A DNA stretch of 64,000 nt from assembly GCA_021613335.1 (NCBI GenBank), contig JAJTWR010000086.1, positions 124,001 through 188,000 of the forward strand. Direction: 5' to 3'. Position 1 is the stretch's first letter, and every line of letters starts with the position of its first letter. This DNA comes from Whitmania pigra. Taxonomy: Eukaryota; Annelida; Clitellata; Hirudinida; Haemopidae. Below, one piece after another: positions 8,177 to 16,347 of this stretch. Position numbers and translations under genes: made by a program. Under the pieces are notes generated by a model. The model saw only the letters and a list, made by a program, of their open reading frames with translations. It was not told the origin of the DNA and searched no databases.

Positions 8177-9880
8177 TCAGATAATGTTTCTTGCTGTCTC
8201 TTTCGATACGCTTGAAAAATTTTCGAGAATAATAGAAATTAAGAGTTGCCTTACCTGTTCTGCCTTATTGTCCTCTGTGGCATGCTCTTTTCTGTAATCA
8301 ACGGTTTCAGCAATACAACCTCTTAAAACTTCTTGAGCTTTTTGTTTACGTTGTTTAACATTTTTTGTGATTTTATTTTTTGCTTTCTTGTAATTGCTGA
8401 TAGTGTCCCAAATCAATACGCTTCCAATTCCAAGCCCAACAATACCTACAATTACGCGAAGGCTAAATGCCCAAAAGCCGAGCAAACAAACCAATGCCCC
8501 TATAATTACTCTAGCATATGGAAATGATAAATTGCCGAGTTCGGTTTGCAAAATATCCTGATAAAACGTTTCTTGTTTTTTTACAAGTTCATTTTCATCG
8601 CTTCCGTCTTTAGTAGCGGTTTTAAAATCGTCAATAGCAAGTTCAATAGTTTGAGGAATGCTATTTCTGCTCTGTGCGGTAAATGTGTCGTAAGCCTCAA
8701 CTATCCAAGGCTGGCTAATTGAAACTGCAAGCGCTTGGGTTACTTTAGTTGCGCCTGATAATTCGGGATTGAAAGATGCGTTTGTAAGTAGTTGTAAAAA
8801 GTCAACTTGCTCGTCAAAAACGCGTTTCTCGGCATCCATAACAGCTTGTGCCGCTGCTTTATCGCCGCCCATTTGAATAATAAGTTGATTAAATCTTACT
8901 TGTTCTTGCAGAGGCAATTCTTCATCGTCAAAGTTGGTTACTAATAAGGATAGAATTTCATCTAATTGAACTTTGACACTTTTTGAAAAATCGGCAGAAG
9001 ATGAAATAATATCTTTAAAATATGAGTTTAAAATATCGTGTGTTTTAGCTTCTTTCAATGAGTTTTCAAGCGCGTTCCAGTTGGTTGAGAATTTTTCCAA
9101 CAAAGGATATTTGCCGTCAGGCAAAGGGCCCATAGCTTCAAAGAATTTTATCCATTTAGATTTTTGTTCATTGATATGGTTGTCGCCTTGAGTAAGTTGG
9201 TCTAACCAATTTTTTATATTGGTCATCATCAATTGTCTTGAGGCCGGCGGAAATATTCCTGTTGTAACCGCTTCAAGAATAATGATAAATTCTCTGTCGA
9301 GATTATGCGGATTTTGGTGCATAAAGTAACGTTCCAACCATTTCAGACTTGCTTGGTTTCTTGCAAGCCTACGCATTACCAACATAAAGAAAAGCGTTGT
9401 TTTGTAATCGTCACGTTTTAATGCTTCTTTTAACGCTTTTTCATTTGTGCTTTTATCATTTCTAACCCAAGCAGCTAAAGCCGTCAAAGCGGGGGCTAAC
9501 CAATAACCCGGCGCTTTTATCATTATTTCTTCGGTTATAATTCTTAACGTATCATCACTTACAACACCAATATCCACGCCCTGCAAAATACCTGTCGCCA
9601 TTCTTCGCACTTCGGCATAATAGCCAAACCTGATTTCCAGGTCTTGTTTCAGATTTCCTTGTCGGGTTTCGGCAAGCTGTAATGATTTGTTTTTTAAATC
9701 GGTTTCAACAAAATTTGCAAAAACATCGGCAAGTTTTATCAGTTCGCTTTCGAGGTGGTCTTGTTTGAAATTTAAAGTTCCCAATTCAGAATAAATTTTG
9801 TTTATGTCTGAACTGATTGACCCTAACGCATTATTTATAATGGAAAGGTGTGCGTAAGAAACAAGGTTTTGATACGACAT
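8177..9880 (-). CDS. Large hypothetical membrane-anchored protein of the AAA+ cassette
   Basis: About 567 aa from ATG 9880; a TTG five codons upstream (9895) is the longer alternative. Family not recognised. The first 450 residues are helical and polar, with no signal peptide. Two adjacent hydrophobic segments lie near residues 455-500 (VIIGALVCLLGFWAF and IVGIVGLGIGSVLIW), followed by a basic, coiled C-terminal tail. This topology suggests a large cytosolic domain tethered to the inner membrane. It sits between the 150-aa gene (stop 9901) and the small frameshifted gene. It may be the membrane platform on which the AAA+ ATPase acts; this is inference. Confidence 0.75.
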   Translation of the reverse strand: MSYQNLVSYAHLSIINNALGSISSDINKIYSELGTLNFKQDHLESELIKLADVFANFVETDLKNKSLQLAETRQGNLKQDLEIRFGYYAEVRRMATGILQGVDIGVVSDDTLRIITEEIMIKAPGYWLAPALTALAAWVRNDKSTNEKALKEALKRDDYKTTLFFMLVMRRLARNQASLKWLERYFMHQNPHNLDREFIIILEAVTTGIFPPASRQLMMTNIKNWLDQLTQGDNHINEQKSKWIKFFEAMGPLPDGKYPLLEKFSTNWNALENSLKEAKTHDILNSYFKDIISSSADFSKSVKVQLDEILSLLVTNFDDEELPLQEQVRFNQLIIQMGGDKAAAQAVMDAEKRVFDEQVDFLQLLTNASFNPELSGATKVTQALAVSISQPWIVEAYDTFTAQSRNSIPQTIELAIDDFKTATKDGSDENELVKKQETFYQDILQTELGNLSFPYARVIIGALVCLLGFWAFSLRVIVGIVGLGIGSVLIWDTISNYKKAKNKITKNVKQRKQKAQEVLRGCIAETVDYRKEHATEDNKAEQVRQLLISIILENFSSVSKETARNII

Positions 9881-9900
9881 GTTTATTTTGAGCAAAAGAA

Positions 9901-10353
9901 TTACAATTTTGTGGCTGTTCCGTCTTCGCGAATTAAAATGATTTTGTCTTTGTAAACTTCAACCATTGCGTAAGCATTGTGTTTGGCTACTGTCCTTGCT
10001 TTTTCAAAGTCAGCCTCCATAGCCTCGTTTATTTGGTAATGCTTTATAATTTGGCTGCCGCTCAAATCAAGCGTATGCACTTCGTAAGGATGGCCGAGAA
10101 AGCATTTGGAAATGATGCCCAAAGGCAAACTGGCAAGTTCGGCTGTGCCAAATTCTTCCTGTATTGCTTTCATCAGTTCATCCATTCCTTTTGTGTCGGT
10201 CAAAGTTTTAGCATCAAGCCCGGCAATAAGGTCAAGATATTTTTTTGAGCGTTTTTTCAAAATGTCTCTGTCGCTGATGAAACCTGTAGAAACAGTTTGC
10301 TTCTTGCTGGCGTCCAAATTCAAATTTTCGTTTTGTAGAATTATCCTTGCCAT
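9901..10353 (-). CDS. Hypothetical protein, first gene of the AAA+ cassette (150 aa)
   Basis: No family recognised. The protein is soluble, with a polar N-terminus (MARIILQNENLNLDASKKQT), a helical middle containing the pair ELASLPLGIISKCFLGHPYE, and a compact beta-rich end (VEVYKDKIILIREDGTATKL). It begins with ATG and is followed 20 bp later by the large membrane protein. As the first gene it may be the most abundant product, but no promoter with a clear TAnnTTTG element was found just upstream. Confidence 0.7.
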   Translation of the reverse strand: MARIILQNENLNLDASKKQTVSTGFISDRDILKKRSKKYLDLIAGLDAKTLTDTKGMDELMKAIQEEFGTAELASLPLGIISKCFLGHPYEVHTLDLSGSQIIKHYQINEAMEADFEKARTVAKHNAYAMVEVYKDKIILIREDGTATKL

Positions 10354-10882
10354 TGTTTGATGAGTTTAGGTTGTGAATATAATTGAGCGGAGGCAAAAAA
10401 CAGTCACATTGACGTTTGCTTGCGCGTTGGGCAAAAGCCAAGGCGCCAATTGCAGATTGGCAGAAAAATAAAAAATGCGCGTGGAGCAAAAATTAAATCT
10501 CTGTGTGTCGAGGCGGGCGTTGCTCAATTTACGATGCCTGTGTCTTTGTTTGCCGTTTGTATGTGCCGGGTATTGTTCCATTGATTGTTTATATCAGGTT
10601 GCGTTTAACGAAGTTGCGAAAAATAATGCGAAATATTGAAAAAAAAATTCAAGATCGGGAACTTTTTTTTGGACAAATTTGAATCAAAAGCCACCCGATG
10701 GACACAAGAAAGGAAAGTACAAAGAGTTTGACCGAAAGCAATTTACCGCGCGGGATCGCGGCCATCTCCAATGGCTTTGTACAGAAGGGGTTTTAAGCAC
10801 TAAAATTCATTAGAATTCCCAATGTTCAAACTATAAAAAAAGTTCAATAGAATTTCTTCAGCCCCACTTGCATAAAACCTTG
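10354..10882. other. Gene-poor interval upstream of the AAA+ cassette
   Basis: 529 bp. The part at about 10400-10620 is more GC-rich than its surroundings and lacks good coding frames. A plus-strand open stretch at 10640-10813 (containing KGKYKEFDRKQF) has no usable start and looks like a gene scrap. Nothing else could be supported. Confidence 0.4.
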
Positions 10883-11379
10883 TTACCTGCCGGCGTTTTT
10901 ATAGGTCAATTTCTTTCTTGTTACAATTTTGTCTGTCGTTTTTGCAATTCGTTCTACTTTTATCGCGTCTGTTTTTGCAGAATAAATCCATTCTATGAAC
11001 GTTTTTTGTTCGCCATTTGCGTAGTTTAAAAATGTTTCATAAGCATTTGGTTCGTCCATTAAACAAAGTTTTAATTCTTCTGGAATTTCAGTTGGGAAAT
11101 TGTCAGCATATAAAACTATGCGAACATAGTCGCCTTCTTTTTTATTTATTTTCTTTCTAATTTCAAGTTTAACGGGTAAAAAAAGATCGCCATTTCCCAT
11201 TGGCTGCAAATTGTAATTCTTAATTTCATAGTTATCAATTGTTCCCCGAACTCTTACCCAACCAAAAGGCGCATTTTTGTTTTGCGGTATTTCAGGAATT
11301 CTTACAAATGTCCAACCACCTTTACCTTGAAATTTTTCGAGTAAGTATTCTTATCAATCAATGGGATTTGCTCTGTCAT
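10883..11379 (-). pseudogene. DUF1905/YdeI-family (OmpD-associated) protein, frameshifted
   Basis: From ATG 11379 the minus strand reads MTEQIPLIDK and then, after a lost base near 11353-11356, the frame needed for the family motif (YLLEKFQGKGGWTFVRIPEI) is +1. The rest (GWVRVRGTIDNYEIKNYNLQ, MGNGDLFLPVKLEIRKKI, then a YdeI-like C-terminus) is open to the stop at 10883. Intact relatives are about 165 aa, which fits the 497-nt span minus one base. Only a 108-aa C-terminal frame with a start codon remains. Family members are linked to bacteriocin tolerance, but their activity is poorly known. Confidence 0.75.
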
Positions 11380-11630
11380 TTTTTGTTAGGCTATTAAATA
11401 CCAAAAATCAAGTTCCATTGTTGTTTATTTTGCCATTTCTAACAATGGCTTTGCAAAATTGATTGTTAAAATAAGCAAATCTCTTTGGTTTTTCCTAATG
11501 TTTTGCCAATGGTTATTTCTGAAAATCCATTTTCCTTTATTGAATCAATGAAATGTGCTTTTGTGTTTTCAAAAGCGTTTAAATATTTTCTTTGGGGTTG
11601 AATCCACAAAGTTTATTTTCAGACTCTTAC
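11380..11630. other. Gene scraps between the YdeI pseudogene and the IS relic
   Basis: The minus strand carries a short protein-like frame (NAFENTKAHFIDSIKENGFS and onward) that is broken on both sides. It looks like decayed coding DNA, but the family was not recognised. Confidence 0.3.
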
Positions 11631-11932
11631 TTAAACAGCGCATCCGAACTGCAATTCCACAAACCTGTTATATGAAGATATTCCTAGTAACAGCTCTCTG
11701 AGATGAGATAGGGCGTGGTACGTATAGAACGACTTGAGGTTTAACTTACCTGTAGAAACAATGCCAGAAGGCTGAGCATTTCGCTCTCACCGAGTCCCGC
11801 CCTCCGATTACGTTTACCAAATTTTTTGTCTTCGATACGCTTTTGTTCAAAAAAGGGTTGAATTTCTTTACAGAAGTCATCCACTTTAACTAAAATCAAG
11901 CGTTTATTATGCTTATGAACACTATTTTTCAT
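11631..11932 (-). pseudogene. IS982-family transposase remnant
   Basis: The N-terminal part reads MKNSVHKHNKRLIL, then VDDFCKEIQPFFEQ, then RAGLGESEMLSLLALFL, matching the start of IS982-type transposases. After a frameshift near 11745 the homology resumes with KLNLKSFYTYHALSHL and SSYNRFVELQ, then stops at 11631. The whole catalytic C-terminus is missing. Upstream of the ATG (to about 11960) the element end AACGTGAGTTTGGGCTAAG resembles the terminal repeats at 5677 and 5880. Confidence 0.8.
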
Positions 11933-11943
11933 CTTTTTTCTTA
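11892..11943. repeat. 52-bp exact direct repeat, copy 2
   Basis: Identical to 5814-5865. It covers the 5' end of the IS982-like transposase relic. The pair brackets the AAA+ cassette and the decayed genes beside it. Confidence 0.9.
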
Positions 11944-11979
11944 GCCCAAACTCACGTTTTATTAATAAAAAGCTTTTAA

Positions 11980-12351
11980 TTACAAATTTCCATATATAAA
12001 CGAGCCGGCATCTGCCGTACGATAAAGGCCGCCAATTAACCCCGCTTTTGGGTCGCTACCAGTTACCCAAGCAATTCTAAATGGGCCTGTTAACATATAA
12101 TCGGCCAAAGGTTTAATTTCATCTGTTCTAGTTGTCCAGTTGTTATTTGGTATTGGATTATTGTTTAAAGTAATTATCTCTCCATTACGCGTATAACCAT
12201 AAGTAGCAATAGCCTCAAATGCGTTTTTCCCAGATTTATAGCTAATATTAACAACAAAATTACTATTGTCTGACAACAAAAATGTAGTACTTATTACCGC
12301 ACGTCCCGTTTTTGCAAACAAATCTGTCATTTGTTTGGACAACACATTCAA
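11980..12351 (-). CDS. Hypothetical protein or fragment (123 aa)
   Basis: Open frame from a TTG at 12351 (first ATG seven codons in). Not recognised. The sequence has the alternating pattern of a beta-rich, probably extracytoplasmic protein (FLLSDNSNFVVNISYKSG, ATYGYTRNGEIITLNNN) and ends FIYGNL. The frame stays open a little upstream (LLSSHFLCALNVLSKQM) to a stop, with no good ATG, so an N-terminal signal sequence may have been lost. It lies beside the IS relic and may be the remains of a longer surface protein. Confidence 0.4.
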   Translation of the reverse strand: MNVLSKQMTDLFAKTGRAVISTTFLLSDNSNFVVNISYKSGKNAFEAIATYGYTRNGEIITLNNNPIPNNNWTTRTDEIKPLADYMLTGPFRIAWVTGSDPKAGLIGGLYRTADAGSFIYGNL

Positions 12352-12755
12352 AGCGCATAGAAAATGGCTTGATAATAAATCGTTTAGAGGAGCTATTCAA
12401 ATAATAAAGACGAGCTCGAGTATAAAAAAACAAGCGCAACCGCATAAAAACAAAAAAGAGAAGAAAGCGATATTTTAACCAAACAGTTTACAACAACAAG
12501 TTTGTAACAGAACGATGTTTTGTTTGGATAGATAGCTTTAGAACCCTATTGACCAGATTAGATAAATTAGACTCTTGTTGGTTAAATTGACATTTCTTAG
12601 CGTCCGTTCTTATTTTTCTAAAAGTTTAAATGAGTTCAACGGTTAAAGGTTTTGATAGCGCGTTTTCTCCAATTTTTATGAAAATGCGCCCCAAATATAA
12701 GCCTTAATTTCAGCAAGAGGTAAATTCTGTAAAAAAGCAATGCTGAACAAACCTT
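12352..12755. other. Intergenic region left of the cbb3 oxidase cluster
   Basis: 404 bp without a supported gene. A hairpin with 10-bp arms (12658-12667 with 12680-12689, one G-T pair) lies about 65 bp past the last oxidase-cluster gene. It lacks a T run, so it is only a possible 3'-end structure. Confidence 0.4.
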
Positions 12756-13457
12756 TCAACCACACTCGCTGATATTTTGATGCGGATGGTTAGTATTATT
12801 GGGAGACAAGAAAGCAATACCCAAATCGGCCGAGCGTAAAAGCATTAACGCTCCAAGAAACAGCATAAACCAGGGCATCAATTTATTAGCATTTATGAAT
12901 ACATATTTTTTTAAGAAAACTTTTCCAATAGAAATGGTTAGCATGAGGGGGGTAGTGCCTAATCCAAAAAGAAGCATAAAAACAACCGCGCTTTTAATGC
13001 TTGCCGTGTTTAAAGCTGTTGCTAAAGCCAAATAAACCATGCCGCAGGGAATTAGTCCGTTAAGCATTCCTATAAAAAATCCCCAAAAAGGCAAGCCGTA
13101 AAACCTGCCAATTAATTTGCTAATTGGTATCAACAATGTTTGTTGCATTTTATTTAACTCTTTGATATAACGTCCGCTAAAATGCAGTATGGCAAACAAA
13201 ACCAAAAGCAGGCCCACGATAAAGCTGAGCGTTTTCTGATTGCTAAAAATGCGAAAACTATTGCCTATTGCCCCAACCAATAAACCAAGTATGCCGTAAA
13301 CTAAAATACGCCCAAACTGATAAAGAGCCAACTGTATAGTTGTTCTTATCCAACTTTCTTTTTGCTGAGGCATACTTAGCATTAATGGGCCGCACATAAC
13401 CGCACAATGCAGGCTGCCAAAAAAACCGAGTATAAAAGCTAAGGGTAAACTATTCAT
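12756..13457 (-). CDS. Sulfite exporter TauE/SafE (DsbD-like TM) family protein
   Basis: 233 aa, polytopic. The N-terminus FILGFFGSLHCAVMCGPLML carries the paired Cys/His of the UreH/SafE-DsbD_2 family; a second half-motif, GMLNGLIPCGMVYLAL, repeats the pattern. Proteins of this type are regularly the last gene of Bacteroidota cbb3 clusters and are thought to help metal (copper) delivery or redox supply during oxidase assembly. The stop of ccoH overlaps its ATG by 4 bp, so it belongs to the operon. It ends with a His-containing tail (NNTNHPHQNISECG). The molecular function is not established. Confidence 0.85.
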   Translation of the reverse strand: MNSLPLAFILGFFGSLHCAVMCGPLMLSMPQQKESWIRTTIQLALYQFGRILVYGILGLLVGAIGNSFRIFSNQKTLSFIVGLLLVLFAILHFSGRYIKELNKMQQTLLIPISKLIGRFYGLPFWGFFIGMLNGLIPCGMVYLALATALNTASIKSAVVFMLLFGLGTTPLMLTISIGKVFLKKYVFINANKLMPWFMLFLGALMLLRSADLGIAFLSPNNTNHPHQNISECG

Positions 13458-13885
13458 AAAACAATATCTTTCTTAAAAAAATAATGTTTTTGTTTATTAT
13501 TCCATCGCAGTTCTAAAAACCATATTCCTTTACGCATTTTATGCTTGTCGATTAATATCAGATTAGAGCTGCCAATAGTGTGGCCGTTAATGGTACGGTC
13601 TGCTTTGGCAACCGAGGCGCATTTGAGTTTAAGTTCGTAATCGGTACTGTCTTTAAGCTGTATAATAAGCCGGCTTTGGGTAATGCTTAACGTAGGTTCC
13701 GCCTTATCGGTATAAACATTGCGCATGGCATTATATTCCTGGTCGTAGTCAATGCCTTTTTGATAATAATCATCTTCTACCAGTTCATCGTTACCATGAA
13801 CACGGAACATATAAATGGCCATTGAAACAATAAAAAATATAAAAACAGTTATTGTAAGACTAATTTTTGTCCCCCAGTTCATCAT
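13454..13885 (-). CDS. ccoH: CcoH/FixH, cbb3 oxidase assembly protein
   Basis: 143 aa with one N-terminal membrane helix (ISLTITVFIFFIVSMAIYMF), then the short conserved stretch DELVEDDYYQKGIDYDQEY typical of FixH, and a periplasmic beta domain. In other bacteria CcoH contacts CcoN and stabilises the growing oxidase. It overlaps ccoG by 26 bp upstream and the SafE-like gene by 4 bp downstream, so the three are tightly coupled. Length is normal. Confidence 0.92.
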   Translation of the reverse strand: MMNWGTKISLTITVFIFFIVSMAIYMFRVHGNDELVEDDYYQKGIDYDQEYNAMRNVYTDKAEPTLSITQSRLIIQLKDSTDYELKLKCASVAKADRTINGHTIGSSNLILIDKHKMRKGIWFLELRWNNKQKHYFFKKDIVL

Positions 13886-15281
13886 TCTTTAATTTTGGTT
13901 GTGAGTAAAACAAGGTAGTTGTGGTGCTAATTATTTTTTTTTCTGAAACAACCTCAAAAAAAACTTTTGTTTTATGATCTTTCAGCAAATTATTTTTTTT
14001 AATGAGAAAAAATGTAAGCTGTACAGAACCTTCTTTGGGTAAAACCGGAGGCTTTTGTATATACTGAATACTATCTTTCGGGTCTGTTGATCTGAGCGCA
14101 TATTTAATAGGTTTATTGGTTTTATTAATCAGTTCTGCATTATAAAGATTGCTTATCGTACCGTTTTCTCTTAATTGATAAAGCGTGCCGCCGGCTCTTA
14201 AAACAATTGTTTCAACCGGTTCTCGTTTATAAGCCAGGCTCAAAAAAACCGTCATAATCAAAGCTAAAACAATACCATAACCGTAGGCTTTTAAGCCCAA
14301 TTTAAAGGGTTTTTGTTGCCGGATAAAATCCTGGGTATAAAAACCGATTAAATTTTTCGGTTTATTTATTTTACGCATAACTTCATTGCAGATATCTATA
14401 CATGCGGTACAGTTAATGCATTCTAATTGGGTTCCGTTTCTGATATCGATTCCGGTTGGGCAAACCTGAACGCATAAATTGCAATCTACACAGTCGCCGG
14501 CTGTAAATTCAGTCTTATTTTTATGCAGATGACCTCTCGGTTCGCCTCTGGTTTCATTATAGGCAACAACAAGACTTTGGTTGTCTAAAAGAACGCCCTG
14601 TAACCGTCCATACGGGCAGATAACTGTACATACGACTTCTCTTACATATGCAAAAACGCCATAAAAAACAAAAGTAAACAACCAAATGGAAAAAAAACCG
14701 GAAATATGAGCCGAGATCGGTTCGGTTACTATTTTATAGAGCGTATCCGACCCAATCAGATAAGCCAAAAATAAATTGGCAATACCAAACGAAATCAAAA
14801 GAAATAAAAAATGTTTGACGCCTTTTTTAAATAGTTTTTCTCTATTCCAAGGCATCGCATCGAGTTTTTTTTGTTGGTTGGCATCTCCTTCTATCCAATA
14901 CTCAATTCTTCTGAAAATCATTTCCATAAAAATGGTTTGCGGGCATGCCCAACCACACCAAAGCCGACCTAAAATTACCGTAAAACAGACGATGAAAATG
15001 ATAAAAAGCAGCATGGCCAAAGCAAAAAGATAGAAATCTTGCGTTCTAAATATCAATCCGAAAAAAACAAACTTGCGTTCAATAAAATTAAGCAAAACCA
15101 ATTGCTCGTCATTCCATTTTAAAAAAGGGAAAGCAAGCAGGCATAACAACAATAAATAGCCTATCCATATGCGAAAGGTATATAACCTGCCTGATGGCTT
15201 TTTAGGATAAATGAAGTTTCTACCCTTTTTGTTTTGTACATTATTTTTTTGCTGCGGTTTCATTTTTTGTTGTGTCCGCAC
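13860..15281 (-). CDS. ccoG: CcoG/RdxA, polyferredoxin-like cbb3 assembly protein
   Basis: 473 aa as the longest frame; the Met seven codons in (15263) shortens the overlap with ccoP and may be the true start. Several membrane helices surround an N-terminal metal motif (GRLWCGWACPQTIFME), and two 4Fe-4S motifs follow (CVDCNLCVQVCPTGID and CINCTACIDICNEVM). A C-terminal Ig-like domain completes the family layout. CcoG is a Cu(II) reductase in studied bacteria and feeds CuB assembly. All cluster cysteines are present. Confidence 0.95.
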   Translation of the reverse strand: MRTQQKMKPQQKNNVQNKKGRNFIYPKKPSGRLYTFRIWIGYLLLLCLLAFPFLKWNDEQLVLLNFIERKFVFFGLIFRTQDFYLFALAMLLFIIFIVCFTVILGRLWCGWACPQTIFMEMIFRRIEYWIEGDANQQKKLDAMPWNREKLFKKGVKHFLFLLISFGIANLFLAYLIGSDTLYKIVTEPISAHISGFFSIWLFTFVFYGVFAYVREVVCTVICPYGRLQGVLLDNQSLVVAYNETRGEPRGHLHKNKTEFTAGDCVDCNLCVQVCPTGIDIRNGTQLECINCTACIDICNEVMRKINKPKNLIGFYTQDFIRQQKPFKLGLKAYGYGIVLALIMTVFLSLAYKREPVETIVLRAGGTLYQLRENGTISNLYNAELINKTNKPIKYALRSTDPKDSIQYIQKPPVLPKEGSVQLTFFLIKKNNLLKDHKTKVFFEVVSEKKIISTTTTLFYSQPKLKNDELGDKN

Positions 15282-16176
15282 TTACCTTGGGCTCGTATTT
15301 TTCGCCTTGCGGAGCCTTTGCATTTGCAGGATTGCTGCCTTGTAACGAAAAGATGAAATTAGAAACTTCGGCAATGTTTTTAGGGCTAAGGCTTTTCTCC
15401 CAGCTTACCATGCCTTTGTCCGGTACGCCGTACTTAATAACTTTAAATATGTCATTGATACTTCCGCCGTGCAACCAAAATTCATCGGTAAGGTTGGGGC
15501 CTACCAAACCCTCTCCATGTTCGCCATGGCAAGCCAAGCAATTAACCATATACACTTCTTTACCTTTTGCAATTAGCGTTTTATCAACCTTTACGGTAGT
15601 TTCGTCAATTTTGTTGGCCGATTGAGCCAATGAATTTTTTTTATCTTGCATCGCGTTGGCTATTTCGGTTTCATATTCTTGATCTTGTCTTTGTCCGTAT
15701 TCGCCAATATGATAATAGTAGAAATAACTGATTCCAAAAATTATGGTGCCATAAAACAAAAAGTTAAACCATTTCGGCACCGGATTATTTAATTCTTGTA
15801 TACCATCGTAACTATGCGATCTCACAAGTTCGGCCTCCTTTTCAATTGGCTTCAACTCTAATATTTTTGACCAGAAACCCGATTTGGTTTTTCTTTGCTT
15901 TTGCCATTCTTCAAAGGAAAGTAGTGACCCAGAATCTTGTTTTTTATAAGAGGTCGGATGCATTTGCTCTTTTACCATTACCCTAATGGTATTATAAAGA
16001 ACGGTGGTAATGACAAACAGAATTACGGCAAAAATAAATAACATCAAAATTAGGATTTCAGTAATAGACAATCCCCCGCCTGAACCTGCTTGTAGAGGTT
16101 GTTGGGCTTGTTGCACATTGGCAAAAGCAGCGATATTTGTGCATAATAATAAAAACGCTAGACTAATCTTTTTCAT
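15241..16176 (-). CDS. ccoP: Cytochrome c oxidase cbb3-type, subunit CcoP
   Basis: 311 aa. It has a signal-like first helix ending ANVQQAQ, a second helix (LILMLFIFAVILFVITTVLY), a third helix (FLFYGTIIFGISYFYYYHIG), and a single cytochrome c domain with heme motif CLACH and downstream Met (DKGMVSWEKSLSP). Classical CcoP has two heme domains, but a one-heme form is common in Bacteroidota. It relays electrons to the CcoN/CcoO core. The stop region overlaps the ccoG start by about 40 bp or less, depending on the ccoG start. Confidence 0.93.
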   Translation of the reverse strand: MKKISLAFLLLCTNIAAFANVQQAQQPLQAGSGGGLSITEILILMLFIFAVILFVITTVLYNTIRVMVKEQMHPTSYKKQDSGSLLSFEEWQKQRKTKSGFWSKILELKPIEKEAELVRSHSYDGIQELNNPVPKWFNFLFYGTIIFGISYFYYYHIGEYGQRQDQEYETEIANAMQDKKNSLAQSANKIDETTVKVDKTLIAKGKEVYMVNCLACHGEHGEGLVGPNLTDEFWLHGGSINDIFKVIKYGVPDKGMVSWEKSLSPKNIAEVSNFIFSLQGSNPANAKAPQGEKYEPKVSADTTKNETAAKK

Positions 16177-16345
16177 TTGTATTGGTTTGATGGTCTTCTA
16201 TAGGTAATTTACTCATTGTGCTAATGTGGCTTTTGCTTAGCATGGACAGATAAATACACATCACAATAAAGAAAAGCAAAAAAATGATCAATGAGCTGAT
16301 TAAGAAAAATTCGCCGCCGGCTAAATCTTTAACTTGACTAAACAT
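16163..16345 (-). CDS. ccoQ: CcoQ-like small subunit of cbb3 oxidase
   Basis: 60 aa with one transmembrane helix (FFLISSLIIFLLFFIVMCIY) and a polar C-terminus. Size, topology and position between ccoNO and ccoP identify it as CcoQ or its functional counterpart, which stabilises the complex. It overlaps the ccoP start by 14 bp and starts 2 bp after the ccoNO stop. Sequence conservation in CcoQ is low, so the name rests mainly on context. Confidence 0.8.
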   Translation of the reverse strand: MFSQVKDLAGGEFFLISSLIIFLLFFIVMCIYLSMLSKSHISTMSKLPIEDHQTNTNEKD

Positions 16346-16347
16346 AA

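Noticed and set aside
10400..10620. Possible integron attC-like or REP element
   Set aside because: Slightly GC-rich with a short TTTAACG-like piece, but no paired core sites or repeated copies could be shown.
10640..10813. Plus-strand open stretch with protein-like sequence
   Set aside because: No start codon and no recognised family; listed only as part of a gene-poor interval.
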